From Fasciolopsis buskii (taxonomy: Eukaryota > Platyhelminthes > Trematoda > Plagiorchiida > Fasciolidae), in assembly GCA_008360955.1 (NCBI GenBank), contig LUCM01010433.1:32416-96415 (forward strand): a DNA stretch of 64,000 nucleotides. The letters are read 5' to 3'. Position 1 is the first letter of the stretch. Each line of letters opens with the position of its first letter. Positions 23,290 through 34,941 of the stretch are shown here, in pieces. Under the pieces are notes generated by a model. The model was given only the letters and a program-made list of their open reading frames with translations, searched no databases and was not told the origin of the DNA. Position numbers and translations under genes: made by a program.

Positions 23290-23760
23290 AGTGAACATCT
23301 TTCGATGGAGTCGAAGACTGTGGGAATGTCTGAATCGTTCGGAAGTAGAAGAGTTCTTTGACAGCTGCCGAAGGGTGAATATTTGATGAACACATTCATG
23401 ACTGGTGTAGAACCAAGCCTACTCCTCGTGAGCATGCTTATCACACGTGTTGCACAACCTACGTAGAATGACGGGTGCTAACATATTTGAATTGCTGAAA
23501 ATAAGCTTACAATCCCTAAAGTTAGCGCGGTCGCTGAGCAAGTCCTTCTTGAAGACGGGGACAACAATTAATCCTTCGCCACGAATTGGGATCCGATCAG
23601 AATAAGACTTGGGAACAAAACCTGAATTCTCTAGCAAGCGTCGTTCCACCATATTTAGACAACTGGGGGGTTTTTGGAGTCCGGCGTTTTGCGCAGTCCT
23701 GGGACTTGGATGTCCTTGTGGACATCAGCCTCAGAGGGCGGACCTGTCGAAAAAGATCAC
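23290..23760 (-). mobile_element. RTE-like LINE RT fragment
   Basis: The minus strand reads LIVVPVFKKDLLSDRANFRD, then MLAPVILRRL, then after frame changes CVHQIFTLRQLS. These align with the IIPIFKKGTRSDC...NHRGISLI...QAGFRPGRGC-xDQIFTLRQ region of RTE-type RTs. The catalytic palm is missing. Confidence 0.6.
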
Positions 23761-24789
23761 ACGTCGTGCGTCGGAAGAGTTATGGGAAGGAATGACATTG
23801 GCGATTTTCAACGGCAACATGTCCCATCTTCGATGCACGATGAGGCCACCAGATTTCTCGATCTCTACATAGAACTGCATTTGGTTCATGTCTAGTTACG
23901 AGCTGTGATTCACTACGCTTGCTACCAGCCGGTATAGATGGGCTAGCTTTTACTAGCTTTTTAATTATCACGTTTACGAAGAATAACAAACAGGGAGGGT
24001 CCGACAACTTATCGCAATCTACTCAAAGATGCATCCTGAATTTCCAACGGTTGGAGTCGAGGGGAATACTCCAATACCGACGGAAATACTGTAAGCAGCC
24101 TCGCCACTGGTAGCACGTAGCAACGTGGCCGAACTGGGTTCATTGCTGACTCGAAGAGGGTGAACTCCAGGTGGCGAAATAGCGAAACTCGTAGTAACGA
24201 GGACTAGGCGGTGATCGGAGCACACAACCAGCAATCGGTCCTCGTCTACTGAATGACATGAATCGAGATCAAAATGGCCTTCTAAATGAACTCGTTCGAG
24301 GACAAGCGACCTATTCTGAAATTAATGCCTCCTGTAAATAGAACGACGTCAACCCGGTTTGCTGTGCGTCAACAGTCGTGCAGCTCTCGACAGAAAGTGG
24401 CTTTAGTTGCATCTGGGTGGGGCGTGCGAGAAGAAAAACGAATTGCAGCTATCACATCGGCGACTGTTCAGTTGGCACGAACCTCCAAGTCTTACTGGGC
24501 ATAGCCGGCTGTCGACTAGGATCTGATCAAGCAGTGCAATCTCAACACTCTCATTGAGCCACACCAAATCCGGAAGTTACGACCCCAGAATCCTGATAAA
24601 GACGTAGATGAAACTTCTCTGATGAACTGGATGGAGATGTCAGTCTAATGACGCAAGTGGGGTCGTGAATGCGAGTCTTGTTGTCTCCAGTATACAAGTT
24701 AAACAAGCCTGTTGTCTTATACGCATCAATATTAGCGCATTAAATGTGGTCAACTTAAAAGAGCATCAGCCGGCAGAAGTTGATTCGGT
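23761..24789. other. anonymous intronic sequence
   Basis: Short open frames only. Nothing is recognised before the RTE-like copy begins. Confidence 0.4.
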
Positions 24790-27560
24790 GCTGGTTGGAA
24801 GAGGGGAGAGAGTGAAGACAGAACTAATCAGGATTGCGCTGCCCATTGCATCGAGCGCAGGTGGGGTGGGTAGTGATAATTATGCTACTGCTCAGAGTTT
24901 CCTCTCTTTTATTCAACCTGTCTCTTCTGTCTCCAACCCAATCTGTTTGCCCCTTCTGCCTACCCATAGTATCTCTATTGATAACACGCCCGATACTCGC
25001 AACGGTTTATTGTCAAGTAGTGTAGTAGATGGTTTGCAATCTGATAGCTCAAATTTTATCGAAACTCGGCAGCCTCCGAATCTTGGCTCATTTAATGTGC
25101 ACACCCGCATGCGATCTGGCCAACAGACGTATTGAGCTCTGACAGTTAACTCACTTTTGATTGATGTCTGCTGCTTCAGTGAAACACGAATTCAGAATCC
25201 AACTCGTGTAATTCAACTAAATCCACTTAATGCCTCGTCACGACATTTTATTGTGCACTTACGGAGACGAAGCAGTTCAAGCTGTAGATAAACGCGGTTT
25301 AGGAATAGCGAGAAGGCTGAAGCGGCCCTTTTAGACTGGACCCCGGTTAACAGTCGCTTGTGCGCCGTGAGACTGCAGGGATCAGTCAGCGTCCGGCAAA
25401 CACCTCAACAGACTGCAGCGCTGATACGCGAAGAAACGAGTTTTATGACGAGCTTGTCACCCTTGTTCGGAAGAGCAAAAGGTTCTGACACTGTAGTGGT
25501 GGCAGGTGATTTTAATGCACAAGTTGGAAAACTGAGTGCATTGGAGTCCTGTTTAGGTGGGCGGTGGGCCTTGCCTGCTCAGTGAACAGATAACGAGGAA
25601 AGACTTCTCCAATTCGGTCTGGTGCGAATTTCTGAAACAATTCGCATCACACTGTGACATGGCGCTCTAACTCGACGAGTAGACTGAGTCAGATCGACCA
25701 TACTGCAGTAAGTTACCACTGGCGCGGTTTAGTCCAGAACTGTAGATCGTGTTGGACCACGTACGTCGATTCGGACCATGCTTTACTTTTAATGTGATTT
25801 TTTCTGCAGCTCAACAGGCATCGACATAAACCACAAGCCCGATTGGCTGTTGAACGTCTATCTGATTTGGTTGTTCACAAGATCTATGAGGAGAAACTAC
25901 CCGAGAAACCAAGAACTTCGACGAGCAGCAACGGTCACGAGCTCTGTGGCCAACTCAAACAGGCGATGCATTTGGCAGCATATTTCGCCTGTGGTCCTAG
26001 GTATAGCGTTCACCAAAACTACTGGATCTCGCAAAGCTCGCTGGGTCTAATGGGACAAAAACGAAAACTCGCTGACCATTAGGTGAGTGAGTTGCGTCAA
26101 CAGTTTCTGCGTCAGTTGACGATAAGCCTTAAAAATGACCGTGACAACTGATGGGTTAAGGCAGCCGAAGAGGTGTAAGTAGCGGCCGCTTCACGGAACA
26201 GTCAGACTGTTTAAACTTATACGTGACACCGGTGGGCAACGAACTCCGGTTAATGAAGTCGTGTGCGGAATGGACAGCTCATCCGTGGTAAACAACAAAG
26301 GCCGGACCGCTGGGCAGAGCACTTCAAAGACCAGTTTAGTTAGCGGCATGCTAACGTTGTTAGGCCGACGTCTGGAGCTGCAAATCGTTGGGCGGTGTCT
26401 GTCGACCTTCCAACGGAATTGGAGATGGAGTCGAATATTCGACTTCTAAACAGGGGAAAAGCAACCGATCCCGACGAACTCCCCGAGGTTTTTTTCAAAC
26501 TGGGTGGAGAAGCTCTGATGAAACCACTTACCCCCTTCCTTCGTGATATTTGGAACGAGGAGGGTATTCCGTTATCGTGGGTTGGGTCATTGATTGTACC
26601 CATCTTCAAGAAGGGCACACGGAGTGATTGCAGGCTTTGACACCGATTCGCTAGAGTAACATCCGCGAACAGCAGGCCGGATTTCGTCCAGGTCGAGGTT
26701 GCATAAACCAGATTTTCACTCCTCGCCAGTTATTAGGAACGCGCCACACACACCGATTGTAATCTTTTTGGACTTGAAAGGCGCGTTCGAGTCCGTGGAT
26801 CGACCAGCACTATTCAGTGCTCTCCGCCAGAAGGGTGTTAACGAAGTTCGTAAACCTGTTGATAGCATTGTACTCGCATACCTATGGTCGTGTGAGGGCA
26901 TACGGTGAACCATCAAGTTCATTCGAAACGACTAGTGGCGTTCGATAAGGGTGTCCCATCTCTCCGTTCTTGTTTAACTTCTTCATGGACGAGGTGATGG
27001 AAGATGCTTTAGCAGGTCCTCAGCATGTAGGGTTCGAAATGAAAAATGGAGGGAAGCTGTTTCACCTAGATTACGCAGACGAGGAATCCGCGAACCGTGC
27101 ACAACACGCACTAGATAGACTCTCGAGGTCTGTAGCTCGGTTCGGCACTTGATTAGCACCTTCGAAGTGTAAAGTGCTGTAACGGGACTGGACGACAGTA
27201 GTACCGAACTTGGTAGTGGAAGGAGAGGAACCAACAATTGTGGACCGTTCCAATAACCATGGTAGCTCGGCAGTGAAGGTAAACACGCGTATATCGAAGA
27301 CTCGAACGGCATACACTGGACTGAAGAACTTATGGCATCGGTCTGATATTTCACCAAAGTTGAAAGGTCGTGTTTACTGTGCCGCGGAGCGCTCAGTTCG
27401 GTTGTACGGTTGCCGGACAGAGTATGCGTGCCGGATATATTCGTCGGTTGGAGGTTTTCGGCCACCGATGTCTAAGTAGTATGGCTAGGATTTGATGGAG
27501 TGACCGGGTGAGTCATGTGGAAGACAGGAATCTAATACCAGATGCCGGTATGTATTTAAG
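24790..27560 (+). mobile_element. RTE-like LINE, near full length but decayed
   Basis: Collinear with the copy at 49440-52873. The 5' open region with LPIASSAGGVGSDNYATAQS is at 24830-25130. The endonuclease follows at 25358-25585 (VVVAGDFNAQVGKL). The linker with WAEHFKDQFS is near 26310. RT starts at about 26395 (RGKATDPDELPEVFFKLGGE, SLIVPIFKKGTRSDC), then FLDLKGAFESVDRPALFSAL at 26768-26830 and SPFLFNFFMDEVMEDAL near 26950-27010. The YADD box reads YADEES and the following segment is deleted. The C-terminus reaches about 27560. Many stops are present. Confidence 0.8.
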
Positions 27561-27769
27561 TGCAACAGTACAGCAGACAGCTAGTCGATATTACTGGGCA
27601 ATAAGTTAGCTGATTGGATATTTAAATCAAGGACTAGTCATAAGAGGCAAGTTACAGGACCTGCTGGATCGATAAGTTTTCAACAATGGTAGTTCGTGTG
27701 TAACTTCCGGGGCACATGACCTTTTTTCCTATATGAAATAAGCTGAAGTAATTCGGCAGGTAAACGCTC

Positions 27770-29490
27770 AACATTCTAGGACAGGCGGGATTACTCAACT
27801 TGCTCCTGCCGATTTTCAAGACTATCTATGTTCTTCTGATAATCAGATCCTCCCAATGTGCATCAAACGCGTCGACACTACATTCGCCAGCCAACTCCTG
27901 AGTTGTAACAACAACCGATTCCTATGGCAAGGCATTCGACTGTTGTGTGGGAAGAAAAAGGAACGCGAAATTTTCTGCGGATGTCAACAGCATCAATCAG
28001 GCTTTCATCCATCCTTCCGCTTATACCACAGTCACATTCGTAAAGGGTGATGATACGACAGTTACAAGTTTTTCTAAAGAAGAGATACTCAACCTTCTGC
28101 GCACTACTTGAAAGTCTGTCCTCAGCTCTTTTAAGGCATGGTGCTGCGGCTCTGACCGATGCATCCACTACTCTGATTAACTCATTATTCAGCTCGTCTT
28201 CTATCCCTCACTACTGGAGAACCACTATTCCCACCCAAGAACCTACCAGTTCTACTGCTTTAGCGAAACACTTACACCACATCTGGTCTTATACTGACGG
28301 GGCGCGCTGCGCTTAAGCGCCTGCTCTCTATGTATCTTGCTGACGACCCATTTCAGTTTGCTTATAAATCTAACAGGTCCATTCTGGATGTTGTCGCCTC
28401 CTTCATTCACCACATTTATAAGTCCTTAAACGCATCGGTGAAATGTGTGCGGTGCGCGTTTCCAGACTATTCATCGGCATTCGATTCGGTCCCACGGTCT
28501 CTTCTACTTCACAAACTGGAAACATTTGGTTGTCCCAGGCCTTTATTAGCATGGCTGTCTGAGTATTTTACCAACCGAATCCAGTGAACACGAATAAACG
28601 GCAAAACTTTAGAACCGCTGCTTAACAGGAGTGCTTCAGGGTGCTGTTCTTTCGCCATATCTCTCCTCTACTTACATCGACAACTTGTCAACTAGCTCAC
28701 CCTGTCATCTGTTTATGTATGCTGATGATGTCGTCCTCTCTCAAGCTGTTTTGAGCAACGGTGATTTTCAAAGCTTTCCCAACAACCTCTCTTCGGTTTA
28801 CGATTTCTCTGCACGAGTTGGTTTAAATCTCAACACATGTAACAGTTTAGAATATCTGTTCTTTTCCTCTCTCTTGGTCAGCCTATTCATTCGAAACGCC
28901 TTTTTCCAACTCAGAAACTCTGACCAGGGTTGATTCTGCGAAATATCTAGGAGTTAGTATTGATAAAAATCTGAAGTGGACCTCTTACGTTTCTACCTGA
29001 GTAAGGAATCTCCGACGGTTGTCATTTCAAATTAGGAAGCTTCGGCACTACAAGGTGAAACAAAGCACCATCTCCCGCTTCGCACACCAATGTTTTTTTT
29101 CCAATCCTTCTTTACTGGTCCCCAGTTATTTTTCCAGGTTTACTTGGAAAAGACTTTAAGATTATTCGCCGGGTGCTATCAATTATTGACCGTGTATGTT
29201 TCATACCATTAACTTATTTGCCCATTAATTTGTGATCAGCACTTATCAGCATGTAGGAAATTCACTCACAAAATTCTTTCAGATTTGCACAGCGATCTTT
29301 CAAAGTGTCGCTCACATGTTTCAACACGATGCGCTCTTTGATTCCATACTCTCTAGAACCAATATCCATAGGAGCATTACTGTCCCATATTTAGCACAAA
29401 TTCTGACAAACCGTGACCGTTTTTTAGCCGACTTATTCCTCGATGACTTTTCTCACATTTTTGCAAGGTGATGCGAGTAGATTTTTTCCT
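27770..29490 (+). mobile_element. CR1/Jockey-like LINE, RT to C-terminus
   Basis: Segments in order: AFIHPSAYTTVTFVKGDD at about 27995-28050, DDPFQFAYKSNRSILDVVAS at 28342, CAFPDYSSAFDSVPRSLLLH at about 28455-28510, TGVLQGAVLSPYLSSTYIDN near 28625-28685, an intact YADDVV at 28718, an AKYLGVSIDKNLKW block near 28938-28980, and the terminal VPYLAQILTNRDRFLADLF at 29382. Stops and frameshifts separate the pieces, so it is inactive although the YADD box survives. Confidence 0.75.
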
Positions 29491-29957
29491 AGTTTCTTTC
29501 TTACCCCCACGTTTTTTGACTGAAATGCGACATTATTTGTTGTACGTAAAAGTCTATAGAACAATATCCAAAATTCCTTTATCTTCTATTCCCATTTTAT
29601 TACTGATGCACTGACTGTAAGAGTGTATGTTGATTTGTCACATCCACTATCTTAGCCAGAGGTCAAGACAAATGCGGTAGCATCGCGCTGAGCATGTCAG
29701 TCTAAAAAGACGCACGGGAACGTCAGTTAATATCGACGGACCGAATTAGTCAGCGGACTAATCGATCATTCATTGGTGACCACAAAGCAAAGCAATATAA
29801 GCGAATTGCTTTGGTCTAATAAACGAATGTTTGTATCTGTTCAACTTGGTTGGTCTCTCTAAAGCTAGCAGAATTGGGATATGAGCGATTGGCAATTGAT
29901 GAGTAGAAGCCAGAACATACAATTCATGCTCTCTTGAGTTTCGAAACATCGATGGGC
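29491..29957. other. 3' flank of LINE, nothing recognised
   Basis: No open frame or repeat was recognised. Confidence 0.4.
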
Positions 29958-30097
29958 ATAATTATCAGGAAGGGGGTCGTAGCCAGCGAGGGATTGCGGG
30001 AATAAACAAATGACCGGTGATGAGCAGACCGAAACTCAAGAAGTTCATGTTGAAACGTCTTGATGTTGACCGCTCGATCATGGCCGGTTATCCGAAA
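29958..30097 (-). mobile_element. tRNA-derived SINE-like copy 2
   Basis: The minus strand reads atgatcgagcggtcaacatc (box A-like), then cttcttgagtttcggtc (box B region), and the same ggctacgacccccttcctga tail as copy 1. Divergence between the copies is substantial. Confidence 0.5.
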
Positions 30098-30294
30098 TGA
30101 CTTTGAACTTTCAATTTGTTAACTGGAATGCTCTGAATACTTTAACGAATTCCGGTTTCGATGCAGCATCGTAGTTTTGCAAGTGCCTACGGTACATACA
30201 TCAACGGCCGAATCGCAAGATAAATAAAGGTGAAGGGTAGTCTATCAATGATTTTGGAAATCTGTTGTCGGTTTTCGTGAGTTTCTGATCAGAG

Positions 30295-30385
30295 TTTGGT
30301 ATTTACATAGCAAACATTTCATCATCATTCGAGGTGATATCGGGCACACATTGACGATGTCACTCAGACTGGTCGTGAAACGTTG
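30295..30385. mobile_element. short Penelope-tail-like inverted segment
   Basis: It contains gcaaacatttcatcatcatt followed by cgaggtgatatc, the reverse complement of the Penelope-like tail. About 30 bp further is gatgtcac...cgtgaaacgtt, the same tail in direct orientation. It may be a collapsed pair of inverted tail ends. Confidence 0.35.
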
Positions 30386-31599
30386 GCGATCTAAACACCG
30401 AAATCAATAATCAGAATCTCACGAGAATAGCAGTCTTTGTTCCCAAGGACTTTTCGGATGAGTTGCATCCTGACGTTTCCGACAAAGTCATTCAGCAGAA
30501 AGCGATTAATCCCAATTATGCGGTTTACTCTACCGGTAATGTTCTTGCTCTTGTTTTGATTACTACCTCGCAAAAATGAAGTGAATGAAGAAGAGTGGAC
30601 AAAAAGAAAGAAATTTCGAAAGCAGGAACGTCACTGACGGCGACGCTCAATCCTATCACCTAATGTCTTCAAACAGTAGAATTTCGCAGACTTCAACATG
30701 GCGGCCTAACTCAATCTACTAGAATTCGGGGAATACCGCATATCGATAGCATTGATCTATTCCCGAGCGCAAGGCATGTTCCAACCACCATAACCTACCC
30801 AAACTCAATGACTCCCGTGAGGATTCAGCAGTTACTCGGTAGCCAAGGTCCTAACCCAGAGTTGTCGATAAAATTTTCCCGCCATCTTCTGACGAAAACT
30901 AAAGCACGTGTTTAAACATCGATCGTCTTCGTACATTTGGACGCAACGATCATGTTTCTGAACCATAAAGCAGCACCGATTCAACTAAAGCAGTCTACAT
31001 TCCACATCAGACGCATTATAAGATGCCATTGCCGCTTCAGATTGATGAGAAATTTAGACATCATTTAAGCGAAGACTTTTCACTCAAATATTTAAGTTTA
31101 TCTACTTTGCACAACTACTCCCCTTCAAGAAAGAGGCGCGGCTTTGAAGTAATCCGGCCGCACGCTAACATACAAAACGCAATCTCAAGCACACCTACAC
31201 TATCGGTCAAACGGTAGAGGAAAACATGAAATTTACTTGGATCTTCACTCAGAAGCACAACGTAAGCATATTCTAAGTCAATCAGTTAGCTTCCTATCTG
31301 TGTCAGTATTCTCATAGTGGGTTAAGGCTAATGTAATAATCATCTCAAGCACAAAGTTGAAAAAGATGGAAGGAAGCAACTCAAGTGAACACCAATTATG
31401 GTGAGGAACTTGGGTGGAAGATCGTTATAAGCATGAATTTGGATTCGACTGTTGGTAAAGGATCTGGATTAGAGATGAATCCTTCTGGCAGCGCCAGAGA
31501 ACCGTACGATCGACTGAACCAAGGTTCCTCACCCGCTTCATACAGGTCATCTAGGAATCACAAGCATGAAAGATACTGCCCGATCTTATGCCTACTGGT
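30386..31599. other. anonymous intronic sequence
   Basis: Short open frames (30391-30573 minus, 31023-31217 plus, 31385-31612 plus) have no recognised domain. The last may be eroded sequence 5' of the gypsy integrase. Confidence 0.4.
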
Positions 31600-32650
31600 C
31601 AAACGGACTTAGACGTTGTTGACCTGGTGTGTAGATGCTACTGATGTGCACTGGCGGCCATAGCACTTGTGAAATGAGCACTACGCCTGACCTACGTCTT
31701 CTGGGCATGCATCTAAATAGATTAGGCCGGGCCAAAGAATAATCAGTATTTCTTAATCGCTGTTGATGCCCACGCGAAACAGCGCGAAATATTTCTAATG
31801 ACCCAATCATCCAAAACCACCAATGGCGGCACTTGATCATCTTTTTTCTCAGTTCGGTGTTCCTGAGACTATTGCTACGGATACGATATACAATTCAGTT
31901 CGGTAGAGTTTAAACAATTTTGCAGTAGCACGGTTACAAATCATTTGTTTAATCCCGTGTATCATCCACAGTCCGATGGGCAGGCAGAACAATTTGTGGG
32001 CGCATTCAGGCGCGCTCTTCAGACGTTAAAGTGGAAGGAAGCCTCACGTCCATTTTAAATACTGTCCTACGGACATCTGTACCAGATGAGAAAGCAGCAG
32101 CTGAGTTACTTTGGGAAGAAGCGTGAAAACACTACTTGATGCAATGCTGCTAGGTATCCTGATCTGCCCGAGAAATAAAATAACGGGAGACTAGTATAAC
32201 CGATATTCCGGGGCGAAAAAGTGGTCTTTCAAAGCAGGCGACCCGTGTATGTGGTTGTTCAATGGGAATCATAGAAACTGGCTCCATGGTGTTGTTTAGC
32301 AGCGAACTGGAAATGTCATGTATGCTGAAAGGTGTAACTCCCGGACCTGGACAGACATGTGAATTATGTTCGATACAGATACGCATTCGAGACCAATCCA
32401 TACCCGATTATCACCAGTTGCCGCTTGACATCTTTCTAAATAAATTCCCCCGACCCCAACAACCAAACGATAGCTCTGAAACCGAGACTGAATCAACTTT
32501 TAAGCGAAGACATTCGGGGCGACCGGATGTACTACTTCAGAGGTTAAATATTCAGCCACACGGAAAACGTATGAGTGAATTCCGTCAATGGAAGGTATTA
32601 CAGTATTACGGATACATTTGTACAGACGCTCAACAAACTGTTTTATAGTT
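31600..32650 (+). mobile_element. Ty3/gypsy integrase core and tail, separate remnant
   Basis: Plus-strand pieces read AGPxKNNQYFLIAVDAHAK at about 31725-31785 (first catalytic Asp in the VDAHAK context). FSQFGVPETIATD follows at about 31847-31885 (second Asp), then YHPQSDGQAEQFVGAF at about 31963-32010 (Glu). These are in the order of the D,D-35-E integrase core. The open frame 32262-32648 holds a proline-rich tail ending in RRHSGRPDVLLQRLN. The core is interrupted by stops. It is on the opposite strand to the gypsy element at 33905-37371, so it belongs to another insertion. Confidence 0.75.
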
Positions 32651-32899
32651 CTCTTATTCTTCGTTGCCATTGTCTTACACTAGCCGTATGGCGAACGATC
32701 AACATTAATTGGTACTGTGTTTGGATTGATCCTTAGCTGGCTGGTCACGTGCCCTGGTGATGCACTCAGGAATGAATTTCAATTACACGTGTCAGCATAG
32801 GGCGATAGGGCGACTCCCGGCAACATCGTTGTTCTGCCCTACAGGCTTTCAGCCTTAACAGTGTGTTAGACGAATGCTCGCCACACGCAACAAATGATC
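32651..32899. other. flank of gypsy remnant, possibly LTR
   Basis: Non-coding sequence directly after the integrase tail is where a 3' LTR would lie. No second LTR copy is visible to confirm it. Confidence 0.3.
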
Positions 32900-33691
32900 C
32901 AACGGACGAAGTTTGCTAGATGGGATACGCTGTGGTGTTCTTTGGACCGGTAATCAATACTAAAAACCTAATCTTCGTGTTGCCCCGCGATCATTCCAAT
33001 TCGGCACACAAGCTCCATATTTCGGTATCACGAACGGGACTGAAAGCACTGCGGAACAGTATAGACAACCTTCCAACTTCAGTATCGGGTCGCGGGCACA
33101 AGTGCTTCAGTCCAGCACGCGCTGCTCCAGCCTTTGATATAGGCGTGCTCACTTCTGCCGCCCAAGCGCTACCCCTCGTCATGCAGCCTTTGAGGTAAGT
33201 GAAGCGGTCGGAGACTCAGTTTTTTGTTGATCCTCTGTCTCGGAACCACTGACGTCCAGACATGAAACAGAAAATATAAACTTCGAAAATGCAAAGCATA
33301 TACCAGATAGAGCTACAAACCTCGCAAGCCTGTATGGTGTACGTTGCGCATGTTCTGTAGGTTCGAAAAAGCCATCAAGGTCGTGAATGTGATCACAAAG
33401 CCTTCCATCAACTGCCAGCTCGACGTTCATATCTAACAGATCATCTGAAGAATCTTCTATAACCTAATCCATGACGAAGAAAAAGAATGGAGAGATGGTG
33501 CACCCTGGTCGAACACCGCAGGTCATTTGGAATGAACTGGATAGCTCGCCGTACACGATTACATGTTCAGAAGTATGCAAGCACAATGATCGTGATAGGC
33601 TCAAAACTTCTGTTGTATATCTTCCCAGGAAAGTGCATCAAATAGTACTGTCCAGTCAGATTATTCAAGAATAGCCAGTAATGTTGGAAAA
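32900..33691 (-). mobile_element. RTE-like LINE, 3' part of a copy split by a gypsy insertion
   Basis: Reading leftwards: an LFLNNLTG-like motif A region near 33650-33675, IVYGELSSSF and a GVRQGAP block near 33500-33560, VELAVDGRLCDHIHDLD with the YADD region lost, TEHAQRTPYRLARF and FAFSK at 33179-33430, then ISKAGAARAGLKHLCPRPD near 33080-33145. It resumes the reading that breaks off at 37371-37445, so the two pieces are one element. Confidence 0.65.
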
Positions 33692-33895
33692 GTGTTATGG
33701 TCGGTGACCATTCTAAGGTTTTTGGTGCTGCAGACTTCATTTCTGCTATTAATTTTCTAAAAGAACCTGTCCTTTCCTCAATATTTAAAATAATGTCAAT
33801 CTCGAAATATTGAGAAAAGGACAGGTTCTTTTGGGAAATTAATAGAAGTGAAATCTGCGGCACCAAAACCCTAGAATGGTCAACGACCATAACAC
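33692..33895. repeat. foldback (long inverted repeat), about 204 bp
   Basis: Left arm from gtgttatggtcg at 33692 and right arm ending cgaccataacac at 33895 are imperfect reverse complements of about 90 bp. The inner ends are aaagaacctgtcctttcctc and its complement near 33760-33830. A spacer of about 20 bp separates them. It sits exactly between the gypsy 3' end and the resumed RTE sequence. No transposase is present. It could be a MITE-like or foldback element. Confidence 0.8.
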
Positions 33896-33940
33896 CCCTT
33901 TTGTTTAAAAAAAGTTAATGAAGTGCAGCGTCCTTTGGAT

Positions 33941-34320
33941 TTACCTGGAATTGTCTCGTTTAACGCCGCGGACCGTCGGACCATCGACGGAGGAGTAGGT
34001 TTGTATCCATTGAGTTCGTTGTCGCACATTCATCTGCTTTGGTGGCATTTTGGCCGCTTCCGGGCACTTTGAGCAATTGCGCACCGTGCTCATGATGTCG
34101 TCATCCATTCTTGGCCAGTAGGCGTAGCTGCGGGCGATAGTCTTTATTCTGTTTACACCTGGATGACCTGTATGAAACTGCCGCAAGAGTCTCGGTAGCA
34201 GTGTCCTGGGCACGACTATCCGATGAGACGTCACTAAGCAACCTTGGACGACAGAGAGTGATTCGCATCTTCGGTAGGGATGCGATAATTCACCGCTTAG
34301 TTGAAAGTTTGGACGAATTT
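33941..34320 (-). pseudogene. gypsy integrase N-terminal HHCC zinc finger
   Basis: The frame reads PRTLLPRLLRQFHTGHPGVN then IARSYAYWPRMDDDI and CSKCPEAAK. The two His and two Cys of the HHCC finger are visible, with the typical HPG and YWP context. The frame continues only to VDGPTVRG, just before the catalytic core, where the element ends. Confidence 0.8.
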
Positions 34321-34494
34321 TATTGCCCGCCCTAGGATGGGGTCATGAGACGTGGCCCGACGGACCTCGCCTGCCGTGACTGGTTTTGTGCGGACGGCTT
34401 CCGAAAATTCATCGGTGATGGCCTGCTCTGCAGAAATGGCGGCTATGACGGTGTCCTCATCCTCCGTGGAGTGACTGTTAATGAGGCGAGAAAG

Positions 34495-34940
34495 TCAATC
34501 CACTTGACTGAAATGTGTGCTTTTGCAGAATTTGATGTCAAAACTGTATCCCAGGAGAACGGTTGCCCACTTCTGTAGGCGATAGGCGGCGAATGTCGGG
34601 ATGCCCTTCTTTGAGCCGAAAATGGATAGGAGCGGCTTGTGGTCGGTCAGTAGAGTGAAGTGTCGGCCATAGAAGAACTTGTGAAACTTTTCTATCGCGA
34701 ACAATAGCGCAAGCGTTTCTTTCTCGATTTGGCCTTAGTTCCTTTCTGCGAAAGTCAATGTTCGGGACGCATGTGCCACAGCCTTCTGAACTCCGTTGGG
34801 AAACGTATGACAAATGACCGTTCCAATTCCATAGTTTGATGTGTCAGCAGCCCCAATTATCGGCAGGCCGGGGTTGTAATGGGTCAAAAGTACATCCGAA
34901 GTCAACATCAGTTCGTCGAAGGCCGATTGACATTGCAGTA
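34495..34940 (-). pseudogene. gypsy RNase H domain
   Basis: Frame-shifted pieces read MFAIEKFHKFFYGRHFTLLT, DHKPLLSIFGSKKGIP and RLQKWATVLLGYSFDIKF, the standard gypsy RNase H landmarks (LLTDHKPL, then a LQRWA-like motif). The N-terminal half lies in another frame near 34700-34813. Confidence 0.75.
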
Positions 34941-34941
34941 A

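Noticed and set aside
33567..33890. 107-codon minus-strand open frame
   Set aside because: It runs through the foldback arms into LINE RT sequence and is a chance frame.
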